A stretch of 8,955 bases of DNA, taken from contig JAGUWT010000245.1 of the NCBI GenBank assembly GCA_020062205.1, forward strand, positions 1-8,955. The letters are read 5' to 3'. The notes under the pieces were generated by a model. The model ran no database searches. It saw only the letters and a program-made list of their open reading frames with translations, and had not been told where the DNA came from. Shown piece after piece: positions 1 to 6,596 of this stretch (the first letter of the stretch is position 1; each line of letters opens with the position of its first letter). The translations under genes and the position numbers were made by a program. Source of the stretch: Thermodesulfovibrionales bacterium (GTDB lineage: Bacteria > Nitrospirota > Thermodesulfovibrionia > Thermodesulfovibrionales > SM23-35).

Positions 1-998
1 AAAACGCTTTTGTAGTTATTTGAATGTCTTAAAAATAACAAAATCGATGATATCTTGGTGAATAAATTCTGCCATAAAAAAGAATCGCTCAATTTAGGTA
101 CTATTTTGTCAGTTTCTTCAACAAGATATTGAGGACGATCAGTTGTAGGATTGATTCTAATACGCCCTTCGTCAGCAAGGTTATCAATTTTTTCTTGACT
201 GAATTTAAAATGTTTTCCAGCAGGTGGATAATATGTTGTCCCCAAAATAATCCTTTCCGGGGGTTTCCTAAGTCCTGAAGAATCATCTATGGCACGCCAA
301 TAACTTTCCCGCACCTGTGGTAATTGCCTATAAATATCGAAATATTGAGTTTCCTCAGTTTTAAAATAAACAAATAAGGAGTCTGTTGCTAAAGGGATAG
401 AAATTCTCCCTTGTCGAGTAACATTTTTATATATTCTTTTAACAACAATCTCATTTTGAAAATTGTTTTTCCCAAAGACTTGATCTGCTATTATTTTTAC
501 ATAATGAGACCAGTATTGGTCATGGCGAATAAAAATTATTCCTTTAGTTGAAAGCAATTCAGACATTAAAGTCAGGCGGTCATACAACCACTGAAAATAA
601 GACGCTGGACCCTCTCGCCATATATTTCGATAAGCATATTCTTCTACGATAGACTGTTCTTTTGTTATTGGGACATTTTCGCCTGCTTCAATAATTATAT
701 TTTGATCTGTACCAGTAAAAAATGGAGGATCAATATAAATCAGATCTATTGTCCCTGCAAACTCATCAATCAAGGATGACATCACATACTTGTTGTCACC
801 CCAGATGAGGCAGTTACGCCAGACCGGGTCTTCTTTCTTTTTGAGACCACGTAGGAGAGTATCTTTTTCTTTTTCCCTTGTTGCCCTGCTCTCATTGATA
901 GTCTCGATGGTTTGAAAGGGTAGAAAAATTCTTTCTACTTCTGTCCTCTTGCCCTGCCAGTAAAGACCTGTTGGAATGTTATTATTTTCTTTTTCCAT
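1..998 (-). CDS. Site-specific DNA methyltransferase, type III Mod-like, partial (3' end beyond window)
   Basis: The frame is open from ATG at 998 to the left edge, giving 332 codons with no stop. The protein should transfer a methyl group from S-adenosylmethionine to adenine N6 or cytosine N4 in DNA. Visible features are an N-terminal stretch QTIETINESRATREKEKD (residues 30-47), then LIWGDNKYVM (65-73), then LIYIDPPF with catalytic motif IV DPPF at 90-93. These are followed by SYFQWLYDRLTLMSELL and a FGKNNFQNEIV block, all typical of the N6_N4_Mtase family. DPPF lies early and no FxGxG SAM motif is seen before it, so this is the beta-class order and motif I should be off the window. The last 25 or so residues are less family-like, so a frameshift near positions 1-80 cannot be excluded. 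The start lies 3 nt after the toxin stop with only a weak upstream AAAGAG, which suggests translational coupling. A restriction subunit could follow to the left; this is inference. Confidence 0.88.
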   Translation of the reverse strand, partial: MEKENNNIPTGLYWQGKRTEVERIFLPFQTIETINESRATREKEKDTLLRGLKKKEDPVWRNCLIWGDNKYVMSSLIDEFAGTIDLIYIDPPFFTGTDQNIIIEAGENVPITKEQSIVEEYAYRNIWREGPASYFQWLYDRLTLMSELLSTKGIIFIRHDQYWSHYVKIIADQVFGKNNFQNEIVVKRIYKNVTRQGRISIPLATDSLFVYFKTEETQYFDIYRQLPQVRESYWRAIDDSSGLRKPPERIILGTTYYPPAGKHFKFSQEKIDNLADEGRIRINPTTDRPQYLVEETDKIVPKLSDSFLWQNLFTKISSILLFLRHSNNYKSV

Positions 999-1001
999 TG
1001 C

Positions 1002-1361
1002 TTAGTTTTTCTCTTTACGTTTCCACGTGCGATGAAACATATCCTGCATGACAACAGTCATGCGCGGCCATTCCTCTTCTTTGAACAGACTTATCCCTTT
1101 CATTACCTTCTGGTGTATTTTCAACCTGTTCGGTTGTTTGAGCCGTATGATCAAGATGCCGTGATGTTTTTCGTAGCGATTTTGTACAAACCCTTTATCT
1201 GTGCTAATTAAAAGCCTTTTCTCTTTTTGAACGATCTTCCATAATTCTTTATCAGTGATGCCTTCATGTTCTGTTCCCCGAATATCCATGACATCATGAC
1301 CAAGGCCCAGTAACTCTTGAACGGTCATGAAAGGAATGTTCTCATCAACGAAAATCTTCAT
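1002..1361 (-). CDS. DUF5615 family PIN-like toxin
   Basis: This 119-residue protein starts MKIFVDENIP, the DUF5615 (PIN-like/Mut7-C-related) signature. Acidic residues that could bind the metal are D6, E7, D37 (in ITDKEL) and D55 (in ISTDKGF). The LLISTDKGF strand-loop and the GILIIRL strand follow the PIN-like fold order. The family is paired with DUF433 proteins as predicted VapC-like RNase toxins; the activity of this protein is inferred. The start codon overlaps the stop of the DUF433 gene by 4 nt (ATGA), with no clear SD of its own, so translation is probably coupled to the antitoxin. Its TAA stop is followed, in the same frame, by one codon and then the methyltransferase ATG. Length is normal for the family. 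Confidence 0.9.
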   Translation of the reverse strand: MKIFVDENIPFMTVQELLGLGHDVMDIRGTEHEGITDKELWKIVQKEKRLLISTDKGFVQNRYEKHHGILIIRLKQPNRLKIHQKVMKGISLFKEEEWPRMTVVMQDMFHRTWKRKEKN

Positions 1362-1585
1362 GCAACCACTTCGTCAGGGACAATCTGTTCTTCAGTCAGT
1401 TCAGCAGCATATTCAATACATGCAAGAATATCCTCTCGCTTAAGTGACGGATATTCTTGAAGTAATTCTTCGACAGTATCGCCATTCGCAAGCATATGCA
1501 GAATTTGATAGACAGGGATTCGCGTTCCCTTTATACAAGCCTGTCCATGACAAATCCTTGGATCAACTGATATCCTCTCGATCAT
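1358..1585 (-). CDS. DUF433 family antitoxin (VapB45-like)
   Basis: This 75-residue protein has the complete DUF433 pattern: ISVDPRICHGQACIKGTRIPV (residues 5-25), then ILHMLANGDTVEELLQEYPSLKREDI, then a C-terminal helix IEYAAELTEE. The fold is a small helical DNA-binding domain, and the family serves as the antitoxin partner of DUF5615 PIN-like proteins, as in mycobacterial VapB45/VapC45. It presumably neutralises the downstream toxin and represses its own operon. The start at 1585 is fixed by a near-perfect Shine-Dalgarno (AAAGGAGGT, complement of positions 1594-1602) about 8 nt upstream, the strongest RBS in this run of genes. It begins 25 nt after the radC stop, so the pair could be read from the helicase transcript. 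I see no convincing separate promoter in the 25-nt gap, although one could lie inside radC. Confidence 0.92.
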   Translation of the reverse strand: MIERISVDPRICHGQACIKGTRIPVYQILHMLANGDTVEELLQEYPSLKREDILACIEYAAELTEEQIVPDEVVA

Positions 1586-1592
1586 TGTTATC

Positions 1593-1602
1593 CACCTCCT
1601 TT
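1593..1602 (-). promoter_or_regulatory. Strong Shine-Dalgarno of the DUF433 antitoxin
   Basis: On the minus strand AAAAGGAGGTG lies 7-8 nt before the ATG at 1585. It is much stronger than the sites in front of the other genes of this run. This would favour antitoxin over toxin synthesis, since the toxin start depends on the 4-nt overlap. Confidence 0.8.
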
Positions 1603-1610
1603 TAATTGTC

Positions 1611-2306
1611 TTAGTCTATATCAAAATAACCACTTTTTCTATAACTATAAAACCCGTCATCGGATATGATGATGTGCTCCTGGAGAGTGACATTAATAGT
1701 CATGAGTGCCTTCCTGACAGCATCTGTTAACCTGTTATCATTGTCTGACGGTTCAGCAAGGCCTCCGGGATGATTATGGGCAAGAATGACTGAAGTGGCG
1801 TTATGCCTTAATGCTCCCTCAACGATCTTTCTTGGAAAGGCAACTGCCTCTGAGACAGTCCCCTCTCCAAGATCTTCTGAATGTAATAATTCATTCTTGC
1901 TATTAAAGTAAAGGACATGAACTACCTCGTTTTGTCTTCCTCCAATAAACGCTTTCAGATAATCCACAAGTTCATTAAGGGTCCTGAAGACCTTTCTATC
2001 TTCTGCTGTCTCCCTGAAATATATAGAGATGGTCTCTCTTAATATCTTGATAAACGTTGCCGAGTTTTCACCTATGCCTTCAACTTCTCTCAACTTTTCA
2101 GGGGAGACATCAAGGACTTTCTGGATGGTTTTGAATTTTGCAATCAAGGATTTTGCGACTGGTTTTGTGTCCTTTCTCGGCATGGCATATGTAAGGAGAA
2201 GCTCAAGTATCTCGTAGTTATGAAAACCGTGAAAACCAGACTTCTCAAATCTCTTCCGCAAACGATTCCTGTGTCCTTCATAAGTCATTTTTATTTTGTC
2301 GTTCAT
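1611..2306 (-). CDS. radC: RadC family JAB/MPN+ domain protein
   Basis: The 231-residue protein matches full-length RadC. Residues 1-60 form the UPF0758 N-terminal helical region (RNRLRKRF, then EILELLLTYAMPRKDTKPVAKSLI). A helix-hairpin-helix lies at about 66-85 (SPEKLREVEGIGENSA). The C-terminal JAB/MPN+ metalloprotease-like domain carries the zinc motif H177-N-H179-P-G-G with S187 and D190 (PSDND), so the metal site looks intact. The name comes from a misassigned E. coli repair mutation; the biochemical role of RadC is not established, and RadC proteins are frequent on mobile elements and near defence genes. The ATG at 2306 overlaps the TGA of the helicase-nuclease by 4 nt (ATGA) with only a weak AAGAG upstream, so the two proteins are probably co-translated. 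That suggests a shared job in DNA processing, which is inference. The DUF433 antitoxin follows 25 nt downstream. Confidence 0.95.
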   Translation of the reverse strand: MNDKIKMTYEGHRNRLRKRFEKSGFHGFHNYEILELLLTYAMPRKDTKPVAKSLIAKFKTIQKVLDVSPEKLREVEGIGENSATFIKILRETISIYFRETAEDRKVFRTLNELVDYLKAFIGGRQNEVVHVLYFNSKNELLHSEDLGEGTVSEAVAFPRKIVEGALRHNATSVILAHNHPGGLAEPSDNDNRLTDAVRKALMTINVTLQEHIIISDDGFYSYRKSGYFDID

Positions 2307-5086
2307 CTCTTAATTTTTGGACAAAAGTGTTTAAAGTCACAGCCATTGCATGTCTTCATACTTTTTGCATCACGATTAAATTTTCGAGAGGTTATTTCAT
2401 TGACTGCATGAGTAATCGTCTTTAATGCATACTCAAGCTGTTTCGGAGTTGTAAGCACTTCTACTCTTTCCGGTTTGGAACCAGAATCAAGGTAATGGAT
2501 ATAGGCCTTCTTTACATTCAGCCCCAAAGCTTCCCTTGCAGCAATTGTATAAAGTTGAGCCTGGAGTTCGGATTCCTCTACAAGATGATTTGCTGGCTTC
2601 CCAGTCTTGAAATCAATTATTTCAAGAATATCGTCTGACTGCTTTTCGCGTTTTAAAAGGTCTATTGAACCTGATATAAGTGCATTTTTAACATCATATT
2701 CAAATGAGCGTTCAGCCTTTACAGTAAGGTTGAAATCTTTTTCCCAGAGTTTTATATAATTCTGAATGCTTTTAACAGCACTTTTCTTGAGTGTCTCCAT
2801 TTGTTCTTCTGCTGCATATCTAAGATAGAAATGTTTATCAGCGATTCTTGAGGCTTCATCAAGTGTTGGTATCTTGCCGGTCTTTTGTGCCTTCTTGTGG
2901 AGCAGGTTTATAATGTTGTGAACCTGTTTCCCATAGCCGAGAGCCTGCACGAGTTCAGGATTGAAATTATAGATATATCTGATTTTATAATCGTATCCAC
3001 ATCTTACGTAATCACTTAACTCGCTATAGCTCGTTGGAAACTGGATATTCTCTGAAGAAGATTCTGGCTTAAGCTTATTTCTTTTAGTCGGATCTGGAAT
3101 TTGTTTTGTTATGCATAATTTATCAGGTATTTCCAAAAAGAATTTAGATGGTTCTCTATATGCCCTTTGTTTACATAATTTTGGATATGAAATAAAAAGA
3201 AACTTCTTTGCCCTCGTCATGCCAACATAAAAAAGTCTCCTCTCATCTTCTTCACTACCATGATACCGTTTGAAATTAAAAACTTTTGGATTGAGATATC
3301 CGGGATCTGTTTCTCTCGGCTTCCTGTTGATGCTGTATGGCATGAAGACAACAGGAAATCCGAGTCCCTTAGTACCATGCAAGGTCATCACTTGAACTGC
3401 ATTTAGTGCAAGTGTCGGGTCATCACCCGCACCTGCATCATACGCACCTTCTGCATAATGTTTTATGAACCAACAGAAACGCTCTATGTCTTTATATGTG
3501 CAATATGTCCGTGTTGCTTCATAGTCAGTAATAGCCTGACTTATTCTTCCGAGGTTATAAAGCATTACTTCATCAGATTCCTCTTGAAGAGTTTCATTTT
3601 GAAGACCAAGAATTGACAGGATATCAGCATAGAGTCCTTGGAGAGATAATCGCCGCTTTGTTTTAATATTTTCTTTCAATGATTCAAAATTTTTAATGAA
3701 TTGTGATTTTGCAGGCGGGACGAAGAGTTCCTTCACTTTGTCATAAATGGAGTTAATTTGAGGTATATATCCTTTCTTCTCTTCTGAATCCCATATCTTT
3801 CCAAAATTTCCAAGAAAGGAGAATATTTCAAAGATAATATCCGCCTCTTCTGATTCAAAAAGCCCACCGATACCACTCACGGAAACAGGGATCCCTGCTT
3901 CTTCAAGTGCATTGAGGTATGGTTCAGCATCATACATAACAGATCTGAAAAAGATAGCTATATCAGAATAATTAAGCCCTCGTTTTTTACCATCCGTTTC
4001 TGTAACTTCTGTGCCTATTAATTCTTCTATTTTATTAACAATAAATTCGACTTCATCAAACTGATGATTAAAAACCAGTTTGTAAATATCTCCTTTATTT
4101 CCTGAATCACCGGCACTTTCCATTTTCTTTGACAGACGGTTAGGGTCGTTATTTTTTATTACATCATTAGCACAGTTAACTATCAGTTTTGTTGATCGGT
4201 AGTTTTGAGGTAGGGAATAGGTATGAACATTCTTATAACGTTTCGCAAATTTGATAATATTCTCAGTAGTTGATCCCCTCCACTGATATATAGATTGGTC
4301 ATCATCACCTACCACGCACAAATTGCCGTTATTTCCGGCAATAAGCCTTATGAGTTCCTCTTGTATGGGATTTACATCCTGATATTCATCAACGGTAATA
4401 TAGGTGTATTTTTCTCTTACTTCTTTTAGTAAATCTTCATTTGTTTTAAGCTCTTTCACAGCAATGCTCATCATACTGCTGAAATCAAGAAATCGTTTGC
4501 TTTCAAGGAATTCTTCGTAGGTCTTAAAGGCTTCAATAAAGGAATCAGATTCTGAAACGTCATCTACTTCAAGCATTTCTTCACGGACAATATCAACACC
4601 CCGCAAGAATGTATTTAATACCCAGCTTTCTGTAGTTATTCCGTAAGGTTTTGTTGTTCGCTTGTTTAATGAAGGCAGTAAGATATGGTAATTTAGGTTA
4701 TTTCGGATAGAACTTACAAAAGCATATCTTTTCCCTTCATCAAGCACATCATAAACACGATATTTTGGAACAAATTCCTGAAGGAGTTTAAAGCAAAAAC
4801 TGTGGATAGTTCCGACATACATATCGCCGACATCCGGCTGATGTCCTATTAATTCCCTAATACGCTGGCGGATGCGAAATTTCAGTTCTTCTGCTGCACG
4901 TTCTGTAAAGGTAAAAGCAACGATATTCTCAGGCTTTGCAATATCCTTGTAAATCAGGTAAGCAATACGCTTTGAAACAAATTCTGTCTTCCCGGCACCT
5001 GCACAGGCTATGACTTGAAGATTCCCGTAAAGTAGTTCGGGGATGTCTTCAAACAACTGATAGGAATTAGATATTTCAATCTTCAT
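2303..5086 (-). CDS. UvrD/AddA-like helicase fused to Fe-S RecB-family nuclease
   Basis: A 927-residue ATP-dependent 3'-5' DNA translocase and nuclease. Superfamily 1A motifs are complete: Walker A CAGAGKT (28-34, K33), Ia AFTFTERAAEELK (57-69), Ib GTIHSFC (92-98), Walker B DEYQD (233-237), motif III GDDDQSIYQWR (260-270), IV QNYRST (294-299), V TLHGTKG (568-574), VI FYVGMTRAKK (619-628). The C-terminal third is a PD-(D/E)XK nuclease: H723, GSIDLL with D809, IIDFKTGK with D825 and K827, then QAQLY (842-846). Four cysteines (C696, then C913-x2-C916-x5-C922) frame the nuclease exactly as the Fe-S staple does in AddB and Cas4. This combination in one chain suggests resection or degradation of DNA ends, either in repair or against foreign DNA. 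The start is fixed by an in-frame TAA nine nt upstream; the RBS is weak. The stop overlaps radC by 4 nt. Confidence 0.94.
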   Translation of the reverse strand: MKIEISNSYQLFEDIPELLYGNLQVIACAGAGKTEFVSKRIAYLIYKDIAKPENIVAFTFTERAAEELKFRIRQRIRELIGHQPDVGDMYVGTIHSFCFKLLQEFVPKYRVYDVLDEGKRYAFVSSIRNNLNYHILLPSLNKRTTKPYGITTESWVLNTFLRGVDIVREEMLEVDDVSESDSFIEAFKTYEEFLESKRFLDFSSMMSIAVKELKTNEDLLKEVREKYTYITVDEYQDVNPIQEELIRLIAGNNGNLCVVGDDDQSIYQWRGSTTENIIKFAKRYKNVHTYSLPQNYRSTKLIVNCANDVIKNNDPNRLSKKMESAGDSGNKGDIYKLVFNHQFDEVEFIVNKIEELIGTEVTETDGKKRGLNYSDIAIFFRSVMYDAEPYLNALEEAGIPVSVSGIGGLFESEEADIIFEIFSFLGNFGKIWDSEEKKGYIPQINSIYDKVKELFVPPAKSQFIKNFESLKENIKTKRRLSLQGLYADILSILGLQNETLQEESDEVMLYNLGRISQAITDYEATRTYCTYKDIERFCWFIKHYAEGAYDAGAGDDPTLALNAVQVMTLHGTKGLGFPVVFMPYSINRKPRETDPGYLNPKVFNFKRYHGSEEDERRLFYVGMTRAKKFLFISYPKLCKQRAYREPSKFFLEIPDKLCITKQIPDPTKRNKLKPESSSENIQFPTSYSELSDYVRCGYDYKIRYIYNFNPELVQALGYGKQVHNIINLLHKKAQKTGKIPTLDEASRIADKHFYLRYAAEEQMETLKKSAVKSIQNYIKLWEKDFNLTVKAERSFEYDVKNALISGSIDLLKREKQSDDILEIIDFKTGKPANHLVEESELQAQLYTIAAREALGLNVKKAYIHYLDSGSKPERVEVLTTPKQLEYALKTITHAVNEITSRKFNRDAKSMKTCNGCDFKHFCPKIKR

Positions 5087-5095
5087 GATTGCCCA

Positions 5096-5302
5096 TTAAC
5101 ATACATATTTGTACCAGTAATTCACAATAATTTCAAGCAATTGCGATTGCGGATTAGCAGGTGAAGTTTGCATTTCGGGGAAGCATTCCATGTTGTGAAG
5201 TAGATGAAGAACTGTTGTAAGTAAGTATTTCCTAATCCAACAGTGAATATTCTCTATTTCCGAATGAAACATCCAACATTTAAGAAAGGCAGATAGCGTC
5301 AA
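5096..5302 (-). CDS. Unrecognised small ORF immediately upstream of the helicase
   Basis: From a TTG at 5302 this frame encodes 68 residues rich in Leu, His, Cys and Trp, ending EIIVNYWYKYVC. The frame stays open upstream to about 5405 but shows no ATG or GTG start and no Shine-Dalgarno. I recognise no family. Its TAA lies three codons before the helicase ATG and in the same frame as the helicase. It could be the tail of a decayed gene, a leader peptide, or chance. The composition gives no strong coding signal, so confidence that it is a gene is low. Confidence 0.2.
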   Translation of the reverse strand: MTLSAFLKCWMFHSEIENIHCWIRKYLLTTVLHLLHNMECFPEMQTSPANPQSQLLEIIVNYWYKYVC

Positions 5303-5442
5303 GTATCTTATTGAGTGAAAGGTAGGAAAGAATCTTTGGATCGATGCAATATTATGTAAAATTACTCCACTGGTTAGTTGTTGGGTAGTATCTCTCAGAA
5401 AATCTTAAATCTATTCTCGTAATACTCCCTTTTGTCAATGGC

Positions 5443-5499
5443 AGTACAGAAGTTCAGAAGTATAACATCGGGACCTCAGGTCTTCGGAACTTCTGCACT
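5443..5499. repeat. Imperfect palindrome, 18-nt arms, likely interspersed repeat
   Basis: The left arm AGTACAGAAGTTCAGAAG (5443-5460) pairs with CTTCGGAACTTCTGCACT (5482-5499) with two mismatches around a 21-nt spacer. The spacer ends in a small nested palindrome, GACCT-C-AGGTC (5472-5482), that overlaps the right arm. There is no adjoining T-run, so it is not a classical intrinsic terminator. The structure resembles REP-like elements scattered between genes; only one copy lies in this window, so the repeat status is inference. Confidence 0.6.
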
Positions 5500-5536
5500 T
5501 TGAAAGGTAATAGCATCTATCATAAAATCTCCACTG

Positions 5537-5557
5537 CCCCTCTTTACCAAAGAGGGG
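5537..5557. terminator. Hairpin CCCCTCTTT-ACC-AAAGAGGGG downstream of the GTPase gene
   Basis: A perfect 9-bp stem with a 3-nt loop, 36 nt beyond the GTPase stop codon. On the minus strand it is followed by CAGTGGAG rather than a T-run; on the plus strand by TATTTT, although no plus-strand gene ends here. It could terminate or stabilise the GTPase transcript. The sequence also resembles a short palindromic repeat that occurs in many AT-rich bacterial genomes, so a repeat is an equal alternative. Confidence 0.45.
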
Positions 5558-5592
5558 GTATTTTCAGGTCAATGAAGGAAGGGGTCAATATC

Positions 5593-6585
5593 TCAGATAT
5601 GGATTTCAATGATGTCTTTATCTTTTAAAATATAATTTTTCTCTACCCTCTGGCCATCGAATTTCGCAGAGCCCCATATCCGTGCAAATTTCAGATTAAA
5701 GACAAACTCTTTATGGATAAAGCTGGCAAGGTCAAGAATGGTAGAACCTGAAGGTATTGCAAATGGCTTTGAGAGGTCAGGCTCCTTTCCAGGAGGTTTT
5801 GAGTAGACCCTGATGATTCCTGAAAGCTCAAATATTGCCCTTCTGAGATCTTCGAGTTTTTCTTTTTCCAGGGCTGATATTGAGATACATTGATACATAT
5901 GTTCATATTTTCCCTTGAGTATGATAAAGCTATCCTCAGTTTCAGTAAGGTCTTTTTTATTTGCAACGATAAGGGCTTTTTTAAACACCCCAGCAGGGGA
6001 TTGGGAATTTGAGATTTGAGATTTAAGATTTAAGATTAAATGTATATTCCAGCGTTCGAGTTGATCAATAAGAAGCTCTGCCTGCACGTCAGGATCATCA
6101 TTCAGATTCACGACGAGCAGAAGTCCGTCCGCATATCTAAGAATACCTGATACCCATCCATCAGTCGCTTCATTTCCTATCGGTGGTAAATCTACGAGCT
6201 GAATCTGTACGTCCTCAAAAGGCATCATTCCTGGCAAGGGAGTAAGCGTTGAAATAGGATATTCTGCAATCACCGGGGTGGCATTTGTAAGACATGCAAG
6301 GAGGGAAGATTTCCCGGTGTTTGGAAATCCGACAAGGGCAATCTGGGCTGCCCCTTCTTTCTGAACTACGTAAAGGTCACCTCTGCCCCCTTTCTTTTTT
6401 CTAACTGCCTCTTGCCTGAGTTGGGAAAGCTTTCTCCTTAAATCTGCCCTGAGTTTATCTGTCCCTTTATGTTTCGGAACAGTAGCAATTAGGTCTTCAA
6501 GGGCTATAATCTTTTCCGCAGGGGTTGCTGCCTGTTTAAACCTCTTTTCAGCATCAAAATATTCTGGTGGAAGATTGGCTGGCAT
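5593..6585 (-). CDS. DRG/Obg-like GTPase with C-terminal TGS domain
   Basis: This 330-residue GTP-binding protein belongs to the bacterial DRG-like branch of the OBG family. The N-terminal basic helical region contains the family signature MPANLPPEY and PKHKGTDKLRADLRRKLSQL (37-56). The G domain has G1 GFPNTGKS (86-93), Thr-rich switch I (STLTPLPG, 112-119), G3 DLPP (132-135, with Pro where DxxG has Gly), G4 NKKD (209-212) and G5 SAL (237-239). Residues from about 256 to the end form a TGS domain (HKEFVFNLKFARIWG, then KDKDIIEIHI). DRG proteins act with ribosomes in archaea and eukaryotes; the bacterial role is unknown. Residues 183-194 (LILNLKSQISNS) are encoded by a 7-bp tandem repeat and look like an insertion. 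The start fits the family N-terminus but has no Shine-Dalgarno and lies 11 nt after the PIN toxin stop, so it probably depends on the upstream TA transcript or on coupling. Confidence 0.92.
   Translation of the reverse strand: MPANLPPEYFDAEKRFKQAATPAEKIIALEDLIATVPKHKGTDKLRADLRRKLSQLRQEAVRKKKGGRGDLYVVQKEGAAQIALVGFPNTGKSSLLACLTNATPVIAEYPISTLTPLPGMMPFEDVQIQLVDLPPIGNEATDGWVSGILRYADGLLLVVNLNDDPDVQAELLIDQLERWNIHLILNLKSQISNSQSPAGVFKKALIVANKKDLTETEDSFIILKGKYEHMYQCISISALEKEKLEDLRRAIFELSGIIRVYSKPPGKEPDLSKPFAIPSGSTILDLASFIHKEFVFNLKFARIWGSAKFDGQRVEKNYILKDKDIIEIHI
6005..6039. repeat. 7-bp tandem repeat tract inside the GTPase gene
   Basis: About five units of a degenerate heptamer lie in a row: GAATTTG, AGATTTG, AGATTTA, AGATTTA, AGATTAA. 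Read on the minus strand in the gene's frame they encode LILNLKSQISNS between the G3 and G4 motifs of the GTPase. Because 7 is not a multiple of 3, each unit is read in a different phase, and none gives a stop in the coding frame. Copy-number change would usually shift the frame. Confidence 0.85.
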
Positions 6586-6596
6586 AATAAAATTTA

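Larger units (their letters stand above)
5087..5592. other. 506-nt gap before the helicase operon: repeats, one doubtful ORF, possible promoter
   Basis: This stretch holds two hairpin elements (5443-5499 and 5537-5557) and an open minus-strand frame from about 5405 to 5096 described separately. A minus-strand TTGACA (complement of 5433-5438) could be the -35 box for the helicase operon. The best -10 I can place is TAGATT at 19-nt spacing, so the promoter is only a suggestion. No RNA gene or recognisable protein is visible. Confidence 0.5.

Noticed and set aside
101..286. 61-codon minus-strand frame
   Set aside because: It lies out of frame inside the methyltransferase, which has family motifs across the whole region.
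2029..2411. Two plus-strand frames of about 62 codons
   Set aside because: Antisense to radC and to the 3' end of the helicase-nuclease; no motifs or RBS.
5443..5557. CRISPR-like array
   Set aside because: The palindromes are of two different kinds and not regularly repeated; no direct repeats with spacers are present anywhere in the window.
5691..5966. 91-codon minus-strand frame
   Set aside because: Alternate frame inside the DRG-like GTPase, whose G4, G5 and TGS segments cover the same bases.
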